A model generated the notes under the pieces. That model was not told where the DNA came from. It searched no databases and worked only from the letters and a program-made list of their open reading frames with translations. Both the position numbers and the translations under genes were made by a program. Shown in pieces: positions 1-6,126 of a DNA stretch of 6,583 nucleotides (positions are counted from its first letter, which is position 1; each line of letters opens with the position of its first letter). The DNA is taken from assembly GCA_025453925.1 (NCBI GenBank), contig JALOPK010000188.1, positions 1 through 6,583 on the forward strand, given 5' to 3'. The DNA comes from Candidatus Eiseniibacteriota bacterium (GTDB lineage Bacteria > JAFGKV01).

Positions 1-680
1 CGGCCCAGTTCTTCGAGGACTATCTCCACGCCGTCTCCGATGGAGGAGAAGTCAGCCCCGCCGGCGCTACGACCTTCTCGGCCCCGCCGTGCAACTACAT
101 CGGGGGGATCGCCGCCACCGACACCCTCGCCGTCAACCAGGACTTCGCTGACGAGATCGGCGCCGACGCCCAGGCCGAGACCCTCTACGCCTGGCAGTGG
201 TTGCCCGTGCCAGTTCCGGTGGCGATCCAGTTCGCCTCCCCGGCGAGAGAACACGTGCTCCTCGGTTTCGACTTCACGGACGTGACCGCCGCGGCCCAAC
301 GGCAAGCGCTGCTCGGGCGCATCCTCTCCTGGTTCAGCGGCCCGCCGGCCCCGGCGGCGATCGGGGCCGTCTCGATCAGCGCATCGGGGAACAACGCGGT
401 GCTGTCGTGGGCGACCGATCCATCGTGGGTATGCCCGGTGTTCCGGGTGTACCGTGGCACGACCGCGTACTTCCTACCCGGAGTCGTGTACCAGGAAGCG
501 GCGGCCTCCCCATTCATCGACGCGGGAGCGGTCGGAAACACGGCGATCAACTACTTCTATCGGGTCGCCCCGGTTGACTTCGACGTGGAGGGTGCGCCAT
601 CGCCGGTTGTGGGCGAGTTCGACTACGAAGTGCTGTACGTGCCCTCTGGTGTTGGGCTGCTGGATTCGCCCGGCGATTGA
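1..680 (+). CDS. Partial secreted multi-domain protein, C-terminal 225 residues (GATase-like tail plus fibronectin III-like domain)
   Basis: The reading frame beginning at base 3 is open from the left edge to the TGA at 678-680, so this is the 3' part of a longer gene whose start lies outside the window. Visible residues 1-111 (AQFFEDYLHA... to ...RILSWF) look like the end of a glutamine-amidotransferase-like alpha/beta domain: a helix-like start, a variable region, then a strand 'VLLGFDF' and a final helix 'AQRQALLGRILSWF'. Residues about 119-205 look like a fibronectin type III / Ig-like beta-sandwich, with 'NNAVLSWA' near the start, 'VFRVYRG' in the middle and 'NYFYRVAPVD' near the end. 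The protein ends in a short tail without a sorting domain or membrane segment. Such architectures are typical of exported surface proteins of environmental Gram-negatives; export itself cannot be seen because the N-terminus is missing. The 584-residue protein downstream seems to carry a related module. Substrate or function unknown. Confidence 0.85.
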   Translation, partial: AQFFEDYLHAVSDGGEVSPAGATTFSAPPCNYIGGIAATDTLAVNQDFADEIGADAQAETLYAWQWLPVPVPVAIQFASPAREHVLLGFDFTDVTAAAQRQALLGRILSWFSGPPAPAAIGAVSISASGNNAVLSWATDPSWVCPVFRVYRGTTAYFLPGVVYQEAAASPFIDAGAVGNTAINYFYRVAPVDFDVEGAPSPVVGEFDYEVLYVPSGVGLLDSPGD

Positions 681-728
681 CGATGATGGCCGCAGACGGT
701 AGTTTTGGCACGGGCCATTCTGTATGCC

Positions 729-734
729 GAGGGA
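729..734 (+). promoter_or_regulatory. Ribosome binding site deciding the start of the 199-residue gene
   Basis: GAGGGA lies five bases upstream of the ATG at 740. The same frame is open back to a TTG at 677 that overlaps the stop of the previous gene. That start would put 21 extra polar residues in front of a good signal peptide and has no comparable Shine-Dalgarno sequence, so 740 is preferred. Confidence 0.7.
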
Positions 735-739
735 TTCCT

Positions 740-1339
740 ATGCGCGTTCACATGGTCATGCTGCTTGTCCTTGCCTCGCTAGGTTCGCCCGCCATGGGGG
801 TGGGGGAGTTCCCTCCCGACACGCCGAGCGTGGAGGGGGGTATCGGCCTGACCCATGCGTCCCCTCCCTCGTGCTCTCCCTACCGTGAGCTCGGTATCTC
901 GGTGTCCGCCGTGTGCGCGACGCCGGAGTCGCTCCGCGTGACGCTGCACTTCCGGCAGTTGGGCACCGCGGGCTTCCTCGATCGCCCCATGACCCCCGCG
1001 GGAAGAGACCTGTATCAGACATCGATCCCCGCGCGCATTGTCGGTGATGTCGGCGTCGAGTACTACATCGGAGGCCGCATCGGGTTGGGCACCGCCACCG
1101 CGGGGAGTCCGGAGCAACCCTTCACGGTTCCCACCGCGTATCGTTTCGGAGGTGAGGTGCCGGCGGAACTCCCCGGGGATGATTTCCTCCGCGAGACCAC
1201 TGAAGTTGGCGCAGATACTCCGCATCCCGGGGACGCCTCACATTCCGCCAATGGCTCGCTTGAGACTCAGATCGTCCTCATCCTTGTGCTGGCGGCCCTC
1301 GGGTTTCTCGTGTACCAGCGGGTGGGGGCCAAATCGTGA
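740..1339 (+). CDS. Small exported protein with an Ig-like domain and a C-terminal transmembrane tail (199 aa), function unknown
   Basis: I do not recognise a named family. Residues 1-20 form a short signal peptide or N-terminal membrane segment with a hydrophobic core MVMLLVLASLG and a possible cleavage site after AMG. Residues about 50-130 have the rhythm of a beta-sandwich: 'LRVTLHFRQLG', then 'DLYQTSIPARIVGDVGVEYYIGG' in pieces, then 'PFTV'; the pattern 'IPA...GVEYYI' is common in Ig/Fn3-like domains of secreted bacterial proteins. Two cysteines (46 and 60) could form a disulfide. A Pro/Ser/Gly/His-rich linker (about 140-173) leads to a hydrophobic segment, about 177-192 (IVLILVLAALGFLVY), and a short tail QRVGAKS with Arg and Lys. 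This predicts a periplasmic or surface domain held by a C-terminal anchor, or a C-terminal sorting signal of the hydrophobic-then-basic type. It sits 59 bases after the preceding gene and 126 before the next, all on one strand. The gene looks real from its RBS, its signal peptide and its ordered domain layout. Confidence 0.75.
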   Translation: MRVHMVMLLVLASLGSPAMGVGEFPPDTPSVEGGIGLTHASPPSCSPYRELGISVSAVCATPESLRVTLHFRQLGTAGFLDRPMTPAGRDLYQTSIPARIVGDVGVEYYIGGRIGLGTATAGSPEQPFTVPTAYRFGGEVPAELPGDDFLRETTEVGADTPHPGDASHSANGSLETQIVLILVLAALGFLVYQRVGAKS

Positions 1340-1454
1340 CTCACTCCGCCTCGTCTCTGGCAGATGGCGGCAGCGGTGCGGGCGACGAGGCTCCGTAGCG
1401 CACGCCCGGCCGTGAAGGCGAGACGCCCCACGCCGGGACCATCGTTCACCCCCA

Positions 1455-1462
1455 GGGAGGGA
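1455..1462 (+). promoter_or_regulatory. Ribosome binding site deciding the start of the 584-residue gene
   Basis: GGGAGGGA, with a core GGAGG at 1456-1460 five bases before the ATG at 1466. The frame extends upstream to an ATG at 1364, but that would add 34 Arg/Pro/Ala-rich residues ahead of a clear signal peptide, so 1466 is the start chosen. Confidence 0.75.
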
Positions 1463-1465
1463 TCC

Positions 1466-3220
1466 ATGACCTTGCTTCGATCGGCATCATTGGCACTTGC
1501 TCTCGTCTCGGTGGGCGCGGCATCAGCCAAGACCGTGTACGAGACCGGTTTTGAGAACGAATTGCAGTTGCCGCCCGGGTGGGCAATTGAATCGCACGGG
1601 CCGGGCGATGACTGGGGATTCGGCGGCAATCCTCAGGACTGGCACATGCGTGCCCGCTACGGAACCACCGGAGAACAGGACGAGTGGCTTCTGAGCCCCG
1701 TGCTCGATCTCTCGGGGGAGACCGGCATCAGCGTGCAGTTCTGGCAGTGGTTCCGAACCTTCGGAAGTGGCGTCGGCCAGCTGAGGGTGAGCGTGGGCGG
1801 CGGTCCCTGGGAGACACTGGTCGAGTACGATAGCGACCAGTTCGGCGAACCGGTCATATCCGTGCCGCAGGCCGGAGGCCAGTCATCGGTGAGGTTCTGC
1901 TGGCGCTACCTTGCGTCGCTCGACTACCAGTGGGACGTCGATGATGTGCGGGTGATGTCGGAGGTGGCGGTCGACGTACGCGTCGTTAGCACTCGCGGAC
2001 CGCGGGCAGACGACCACATCCGCCAGGGTGCCGATCTGCCGGCCCGCGTGGTGTTCCGGAACGAGGGGAGCCAGCCGACGCCGGAGGGAACGGTGCGGTT
2101 CACGGTCGGTGCCGAAGCCTGGAACGGGACGATTCCCGCAGGCATCGCTACGGGCGACACGCTGGCCGTTTCTTTCCTGGTCCCGGGGCAACTCCTTGGC
2201 GGGGCCGGTGACCTGGAGTTGATCGTGGTTGCCGACATGCCGGGCGATGCCGTTGCTGCCAACGATACCCTCCGCGTTGGTCCCTTGCACGTCACGACCC
2301 AGTTCCCGAACCCGGGCACGGTGCTCCTGAACTACGACGATCCCGCTGACTCAGCTCTGTTTGCCGGCCTCCTCCTTGCCAGAGGCGAGTCCTACGACTG
2401 CTGGAACAGGAGAGCCGGGGGGCTCGAGCGCAATCTGTACGGACTGGATGGGTGGCGTGTAGTCTGTTTCACCGAGACAGAGATCTATCCCTCGATCTCA
2501 GAGCAATATGCCCTTATGCGGTTCCTCGACCAGCCTGCTCCAGGGCTCAAGCGAGGCCTCCTCATCAGCGGCGACGAGTGGGTACGTTTCTACGACACGG
2601 GGAGCGTTGCGGCGGAGTTCGTGGAGGTCTACCTGCGGATGGGGGGAGGGCAGGAGTACCCCCAGGAGATGCCGACCTTGTTCCCCGTTCCCGACAATCT
2701 CCTCGGTTTCGACAGAATCGTGACCACCAGCGCATCGAGACCGGACATCGTCAAGCCCAATCCTGAGCTTCCCGGTGCGGTGCAAATCCTCACCTACGAT
2801 CAGGAGCAGACCGCAGGCGCCATGGCGGGAGTCCGAACCCCAAGTTATCAGGCCATCGCGACGGGGTTCGAATGGGGACAGCTCATCGTGGGGGACGAAC
2901 AGGCGGGGCTCGCGGGGTCGTGCGCTGACTGGCTTCTGGCTGCCCGGTCCCGGCCTGCCGTGGGCGATGCGTTCCGGCTTGACGTGGCGCCAAATCCCGC
3001 AACCGACAGGTTGTGTCTGAGCGTGCCCGACGTCGGACCGGATGGGGGAACGGCGAGTCTGGTGGATCTGGCGGGGAGGCGCGCCGCAGCCTGGCTTCTT
3101 CCGACCGCCGGTGCCCTCGAGCTTCGTCTGCCCATGGGCATCACCGCGGGAGCCTACTGTCTCGTTGTCGCCCCCGGAACAGGAGAACACTTGCGTGGGC
3201 CCATCGTAGTCTGGCGCTGA
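1466..3220 (+). CDS. Secreted multi-domain protein (584 aa): choice-of-anchor-J-like, CARDB-like and GATase-like domains plus a C-terminal T9SS-like sorting domain
   Basis: Residues 1-21 are a signal peptide (hydrophobic LALALVSVGAASA, likely cleavage ASA/K). Residues about 24-163 resemble a MAM / choice-of-anchor J jelly roll: 'YETGFEN' at the start, 'PPGWAI', 'EWLLSPVLDLSG' and a final 'WDVDDVRV'. Residues about 165-277 look like a CARDB-type Ig domain ('ARVVFRNEGSQPTPEGTVRF', ending 'VAANDTLRVG'). Residues about 284-491 look like a glutamine-amidotransferase-like alpha/beta domain ('TVLLNYDD', 'GLKRGLLISGDEW', 'YQAIATGFEWGQLIV'). The expected nucleophile position after the central strand reads SGDE rather than a Gly-x-Cys-x-Gly elbow, so it is probably not an active amidotransferase. 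Residues about 503-584 ('FRLDVAPNPATDRL', 'SLVDLAGRR', 'GITAGAYCLVV', final 'VVWR') match the pattern of Por/T9SS C-terminal or FlgD-Ig-like domains. The likely location is the cell surface or outside. Whether this host uses a type IX system cannot be judged here. Domain borders are by eye; function unknown. Confidence 0.88.
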   Translation: MTLLRSASLALALVSVGAASAKTVYETGFENELQLPPGWAIESHGPGDDWGFGGNPQDWHMRARYGTTGEQDEWLLSPVLDLSGETGISVQFWQWFRTFGSGVGQLRVSVGGGPWETLVEYDSDQFGEPVISVPQAGGQSSVRFCWRYLASLDYQWDVDDVRVMSEVAVDVRVVSTRGPRADDHIRQGADLPARVVFRNEGSQPTPEGTVRFTVGAEAWNGTIPAGIATGDTLAVSFLVPGQLLGGAGDLELIVVADMPGDAVAANDTLRVGPLHVTTQFPNPGTVLLNYDDPADSALFAGLLLARGESYDCWNRRAGGLERNLYGLDGWRVVCFTETEIYPSISEQYALMRFLDQPAPGLKRGLLISGDEWVRFYDTGSVAAEFVEVYLRMGGGQEYPQEMPTLFPVPDNLLGFDRIVTTSASRPDIVKPNPELPGAVQILTYDQEQTAGAMAGVRTPSYQAIATGFEWGQLIVGDEQAGLAGSCADWLLAARSRPAVGDAFRLDVAPNPATDRLCLSVPDVGPDGGTASLVDLAGRRAAAWLLPTAGALELRLPMGITAGAYCLVVAPGTGEHLRGPIVVWR

Positions 3221-3225
3221 CTTTT

Positions 3226-3260
3226 CGCGAAGGGCCTTGACACCGGCGCGGCCCTTCGTG
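3226..3260. repeat. Inverted repeat with 9-bp perfect arms flanking the pilM -35 element (possible operator)
   Basis: CGAAGGGCC at 3228-3236 is the exact reverse complement of GGCCCTTCG at 3250-3258. A G-T wobble (3227/3259) and a further C-G pair (3226/3260) extend it in RNA form. The 13-base spacer 3237-3249 begins with the -35 hexamer. Arm centres are 22 bp apart, about two helical turns, which suits a dimeric DNA-binding protein. It also starts five bases after the stop codon of the upstream gene, so a transcript hairpin is possible, but no T-tract follows the right arm, so it is not a standard intrinsic terminator. Confidence 0.6.
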
Positions 3261-3266
3261 TACGTT
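3237..3266 (+). promoter_or_regulatory. Candidate sigma-70-type promoter for the pilMNOPQ operon
   Basis: A perfect -35 TTGACA at 3237-3242 is followed, after 18 bases, by TACGTT at 3261-3266, which matches the -10 consensus at three of six positions (T1, A2, T6). Transcription would begin near 3273, giving a leader of about 48 bases before the pilM ATG at 3321. It is the only such pairing I see in the gaps of this window, and it lies where the functional theme changes from exported proteins to pilus assembly. The -10 is weak, so the exact element is uncertain. Confidence 0.5.
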
Positions 3267-3320
3267 CGCTCGAATATCCTTTCTCCCGACCAACGTCGCG
3301 AGCACAACGGAGACGAGGGA

Positions 3321-4421
3321 ATGGGCGTCAAGCTCTACACAGGTCTGGACATCGGAAGCCATGCCGTCAAGGTTGCGGCTTTCGCACTTTCGAGGCACTC
3401 GAGCTTTCAGCTCTCCAGAGGCGGCGGGGGGTTAGAGCTCGCGCACCTCGGCATGGCCGAACTCAACCCACCCGGCATGGATCCCGGCACGGGGGAGCCG
3501 GATGACCAGTTGGTCATCGACGCTATCCATCGTGCCGTGGCCGACAGCGGCATCAAGAAGGTCGGGAAGTGCGTCATCGGCGTGTCCGGCCAGTCGGTGA
3601 CCGTTCGATTCATCCAGATGCCGAGGATGACGGAGCGCGAACTCCGCGACGCGGTGAACGTGCAGGCCGAGCAACTGCTCCCCTTCGACCGCGCTTCCGT
3701 GGTGATGGACTCGCAGATACTGGAGTCTGCGCAGGCGGCCGAAGAAGAGATGATGAAGGTGCTGCTGGTGGCGGTCCGCCGCGATGAGGTGCAGCGCAGG
3801 GTTGATCTTGTTGCCCGCGCTGGCTATCCCGTGGCGGCCGTGGACGTCGACGCCTTCTCCGCCCTGGCCTGCTTCCTCACCGAAGACGAGACATCCAACG
3901 AGAACCTCGCGTTGGTCAACATCGGTTCGAAAGTGACCAGCATCAATATCGTCCGGAACGGCGCCAGCCACTTCCATCGGGATTTCAGCATCGGCGGTAG
4001 CCACCTCACCAAGGCGATTGAAGACCGATTCGGAGTCGGCTTCGCTCTGGCCGAGGCCCTGAAGACTCAGCACGGCATACTGTCGGAAGCGGAAGCCGCC
4101 GAACTCGGCGAGGAGGATCGAAATCCCGAGGTCGGCGAGGCGATGTTCCCCGTGCTTCAGGACATCGCCAGGGAGATCCGTCGTTCGTTCAGCTACTATG
4201 AGCATCAGATGTACGATCGCAGCGTTGAGCGGGTAATCCTCTCCGGAGGAACGGCCATGCTGAGGGGATTGCGGCTGTTCCTCTCACGGGAGCTGGAGAC
4301 CCAGGTCGATATCGGGGACCCGACCGCCCGCATTCCCGTGTCGGAGTCGCTTCCCCACGACAAGATCGCCAATTTCGGCCCAGGCTACACCGTTGCCATC
4401 GGCCTCGCGGGGTGGAAGTAG
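3321..4421 (+). CDS. pilM: Type IV pilus assembly protein PilM (actin-like ATPase fold, 366 aa)
   Basis: PilM is a cytoplasmic FtsA/actin-like protein that docks on the inner face of the membrane by binding the N-terminal peptide of PilN, linking the pilus alignment complex to the cytoplasmic machinery. Visible family signatures: phosphate-1 loop 'GLDIGSHAVKV' (residues 8-18); 'ELRDAVNVQAEQLLPF' (107-122), the typical region before the 1C-like subdomain; 'VDVDAFSALACF' (174-185); phosphate-2 'LVNIGSKVTSINI' (198-210); and the adenosine motif 'VILSGGTAMLRGL' (305-317). The length is usual for the family. The start at 3321 follows GAGGGA and gives MGVKLYTGLDIG, as in other PilM proteins; the open frame reaches back to 3237, but that part lies over the promoter. 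A glycine/proline-rich stretch at about 33-62 (RGGGG, NPPGMDPGTGEP) forms a longer loop than I expect in subdomain 1A. First gene of the operon; pilN begins one base after its stop. Confidence 0.96.
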   Translation: MGVKLYTGLDIGSHAVKVAAFALSRHSSFQLSRGGGGLELAHLGMAELNPPGMDPGTGEPDDQLVIDAIHRAVADSGIKKVGKCVIGVSGQSVTVRFIQMPRMTERELRDAVNVQAEQLLPFDRASVVMDSQILESAQAAEEEMMKVLLVAVRRDEVQRRVDLVARAGYPVAAVDVDAFSALACFLTEDETSNENLALVNIGSKVTSINIVRNGASHFHRDFSIGGSHLTKAIEDRFGVGFALAEALKTQHGILSEAEAAELGEEDRNPEVGEAMFPVLQDIAREIRRSFSYYEHQMYDRSVERVILSGGTAMLRGLRLFLSRELETQVDIGDPTARIPVSESLPHDKIANFGPGYTVAIGLAGWK

Positions 4422-4422
4422 C

Positions 4423-5136
4423 GTGCGCAGGATCAATCTTCTCCCGACCGCACAGCGCCGGCAGGCCGCCGGCCTCGCTGAGCGGGTTCAGTTTCTCACC
4501 AACCTGCCGCCGAAGACATGGACCGCAGTGATCACGGCTCTGGCGGTGGTCATCACCCTCGGCATGACGTACTCCGTGGCATCGCAGAAGAGCTCGGTCG
4601 AACGAGGGATCAGGACCTCCGAGGCCCAGCTTGACTCGCTCCGGCCCGTGGTCATCGAGGTGGAAGACCTGCGGCGGCTGAAAGCGGTTCTCGACGATAA
4701 GATGGAAGTGGTCGACCGGTTGGTCATCGGCCGGATGTCATGGGCCAGGAAGCTCCATGAGCTGGCCGACCTGATGAGCCGGAACGATGAGATCGCGCGA
4801 AGTGTGTGGCTCACGCGCATGGGTCTCGTCGATCGTCGAGAAACGGAAGAACGCGCCGAGACCAAGACCGCCAGCGACGGAAAGAAGACCACCACCACGG
4901 CGCGGGTGACGGTGATCTATCGTGCGCTTGAGCTCGAGGGCATCCTCCCCGTGCAGGTGTCGACCGGCATGGTGAGCGACCTCATGCGTCTGATGAAGGA
5001 GGACCAGGCGTTCTTCAAGGACTTCACAAAGGTGCAGCTCGACTACATACAGGATGCTCCGGCGGCGCAGCGCGGCGCGGCGGGTAAGGCGTTCAAGGTG
5101 AGTCTGTACATGAAGCCCAGCGGATCGAGAGGGTAA
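4423..5136 (+). CDS. pilN: Type IV pilus assembly protein PilN (inner-membrane alignment subunit, 237 aa)
   Basis: PilN is a bitopic inner-membrane protein whose short cytoplasmic N-terminus binds PilM and whose periplasmic part pairs with PilO. The GTG start at 4423 gives 'MRRINLLPTAQRR', which carries the conserved INLLP PilM-binding motif at residues 4-8; this motif fixes the start, although the frame is open further upstream inside pilM. A single transmembrane segment spans about residues 33-52 (WTAVITALAVVITLGMTY). Residues about 55-100 are a heptad-like coiled coil, followed by a ferredoxin-like domain (about 105-233). A very polar stretch at about 137-162 (Glu/Arg, then KKTTTTAR) interrupts that domain between 'VWLTRMGLV' and 'VTVIYRALELEG'. 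The GTG lies one base after the pilM TAG, with GGTGGAAG just upstream, so translation is probably coupled. Confidence 0.95.
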   Translation: MRRINLLPTAQRRQAAGLAERVQFLTNLPPKTWTAVITALAVVITLGMTYSVASQKSSVERGIRTSEAQLDSLRPVVIEVEDLRRLKAVLDDKMEVVDRLVIGRMSWARKLHELADLMSRNDEIARSVWLTRMGLVDRRETEERAETKTASDGKKTTTTARVTVIYRALELEGILPVQVSTGMVSDLMRLMKEDQAFFKDFTKVQLDYIQDAPAAQRGAAGKAFKVSLYMKPSGSRG

Positions 5137-5137
5137 C

Positions 5138-5686
5138 ATGGCGAAGGCGTCCAGCCCGGTCAGAGAAGGAATCACGAGGGGGGTGTTGTTCGGCATTCTC
5201 ATCTTCGCCCCCGTCTACCTGCTGTTCTACTCACCGCAGCAGAAGAACCTGGTGACCAAACGTGCCCGGCTCGCCCAGGTCGAAGGAGAACTCCGCAATG
5301 CGCGACAGGTCGCCACGACCCGCGATGACCTTCGGAGGGTGACTGAGCGGTTGCAGAAGGTGCTCGAGTTCTACGAAGAGCGACTGCCGAGCGAGGAAGC
5401 GATCGCGGGGCTGCTCGAGGAGTTGCAGAGCATCATCACCGCTTCCGGCGTCACGTTGGAGCGGCTGGAGATGATGCCCAAAGAGCCGCTCTCCAACTAT
5501 GAGCGGCTTCCGTTCAAGATCGTGGTGACCGGCGGATACCACGATATCGGCAAGGCAGTCAACAACATCGAACGCGGCAAGAGGTTCATGAGCGTGAGCA
5601 GGATCGGGGTAGAAGGCGAGGGCATCCGGCCATTCACCTCCGAACTGGAGGTGAGCACCTTCCGTTTCCTGGAGGCAGCAACCTAA
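5138..5686 (+). CDS. pilO: Type IV pilus assembly protein PilO (inner-membrane alignment subunit, 182 aa)
   Basis: PilO forms a heterodimer with PilN in the periplasm and contacts PilP, which links the inner membrane to the secretin. The sequence has a short cytoplasmic N-terminus, one transmembrane segment at about residues 13-31 (ITRGVLFGILIFAPVYLLF), a coiled coil at about 36-80, and a ferredoxin-like domain from about 85. Family marks are 'ERLPSEEAIAGLLEELQ' (81-97), 'ASGVTLERL' (102-110), 'YERLPFKIVVTGGYHDIG' (121-138), and a final beta strand 'ELEVSTFRF'. The length is slightly short for the family but complete. ATG 5138 is one base after the pilN TAA, with GAGAGGG at 5127-5133 as the ribosome binding site. 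Confidence 0.95.
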   Translation: MAKASSPVREGITRGVLFGILIFAPVYLLFYSPQQKNLVTKRARLAQVEGELRNARQVATTRDDLRRVTERLQKVLEFYEERLPSEEAIAGLLEELQSIITASGVTLERLEMMPKEPLSNYERLPFKIVVTGGYHDIGKAVNNIERGKRFMSVSRIGVEGEGIRPFTSELEVSTFRFLEAAT

Positions 5687-5687
5687 G

Positions 5688-6125
5688 ATGGTACGATTCG
5701 CCCTTTCATGCGCAGCGGTGTTGACCCTTTTGATCGGTCTGACGGCGTCATCGTGCGGGCCGGGGAAACAGCCGCCCGAACTCGTCGCCAGGAGTCCCCT
5801 GGCCATGCAGAAGCCGGACACCCTGCTCTCCATGGAGGACTCTGCCAGCGCCCGATTCTATGTTTACAGTCCCGGGCGGTTGCGCGATCCATTCGTGCGA
5901 CCAGGTACGCGGACCCAGACATCCGGCCCTTCCGGCCCTGCCGAACCCACACCGCCTCCTTTGAACATCCAGGGGCTCATCTCCGGGGACAACCCGCGGG
6001 CGATGATCAACGGCCGCAGTGTCGGTGTGGGAGACGTCATCGAGGGGGCCACCGTGATGAAGATCAATAGCAACAGCGTGGAGATCGAGTTCAACGGAAA
6101 ACGACATACCATCGCGTATCGTTGA
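5688..6125 (+). CDS. pilP: Type IV pilus assembly lipoprotein PilP (145 aa)
   Basis: PilP is a periplasmic, inner-membrane-anchored lipoprotein that bridges PilN/PilO to PilQ. Residues 1-22 are a lipoprotein-like signal with a hydrophobic core (VLTLLIGLTA) and a lipobox-like ASSC, placing the acylated cysteine at 23; the -3 Ala is a weaker match than Leu. A flexible region follows (about 24-90), with the family motif 'GRLRDPFVRP' (63-72) and a Ser-Gly-Pro/Pro-rich linker. Residues about 92-145 are the PilP/GspC-type beta domain: 'LNIQGLISGDNPRAMINGR', 'VGVGDVIEGATVMKI', 'VEIEFNGKRHTI'. The ATG is one base after the pilO TAA. The nearest GGAGG (5671-5675) is 12 bases away, further than ideal, so translation may depend on coupling with pilO. 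PilP proteins are usually somewhat longer, so this one is compact. Confidence 0.94.
   Translation: MVRFALSCAAVLTLLIGLTASSCGPGKQPPELVARSPLAMQKPDTLLSMEDSASARFYVYSPGRLRDPFVRPGTRTQTSGPSGPAEPTPPPLNIQGLISGDNPRAMINGRSVGVGDVIEGATVMKINSNSVEIEFNGKRHTIAYR
5922..5939. repeat. Tandem 9-bp direct repeat inside pilP
   Basis: TCCGGCCCT occurs twice head to tail at 5922-5930 and 5931-5939. It encodes Ser-Gly-Pro twice in the flexible linker between the RDPF motif and the C-terminal beta domain of PilP. It keeps the frame and looks like a simple slippage duplication in a tolerant linker. Confidence 0.7.
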
Positions 6126-6126
6126 G

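Noticed and set aside
686-718. 6-bp inverted repeat ATGGCC / GGCCAT between the first two genes, considered as a terminator
   Set aside because: The stem is too short, the loop is 21 bases, and no run of T follows.
677-739. Upstream TTG start of the 199-residue gene, overlapping the stop of the preceding gene
   Set aside because: The TTGA overlap looks like coupled translation, but the 21 added residues would bury the signal peptide, and GAGGGA sits ideally before the ATG at 740.
1348-1391. 8-bp inverted repeat GCCTCGTC / GACGAGGC in the gap before the 584-residue gene
   Set aside because: The loop is 28 bases, the arms do not extend, and there is no T-tract or promoter next to it. An 8-bp match like this is easily found by chance in GC-rich sequence.
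1364-1465. N-terminal extension of the 584-residue protein from the ATG at 1364
   Set aside because: The 34 extra residues are Arg/Pro/Ala-rich, lack a good ribosome binding site, and precede a textbook signal peptide that has GGAGG five bases upstream of its own ATG.
2498-3331. Long open frame of 277 codons on the minus strand, opposite the 584-residue gene
   Set aside because: It lies opposite a gene with a signal peptide, ordered domains and a good ribosome binding site. Its translation is rich in Arg/Pro/His without domain patterns, as expected of an antisense shadow in GC-rich DNA.
3432-4205. Minus-strand open frame of 257 codons opposite pilM
   Set aside because: pilM is certain from its actin-fold motifs. 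The antisense product is His/Arg/Gly-rich with no recognisable structure.
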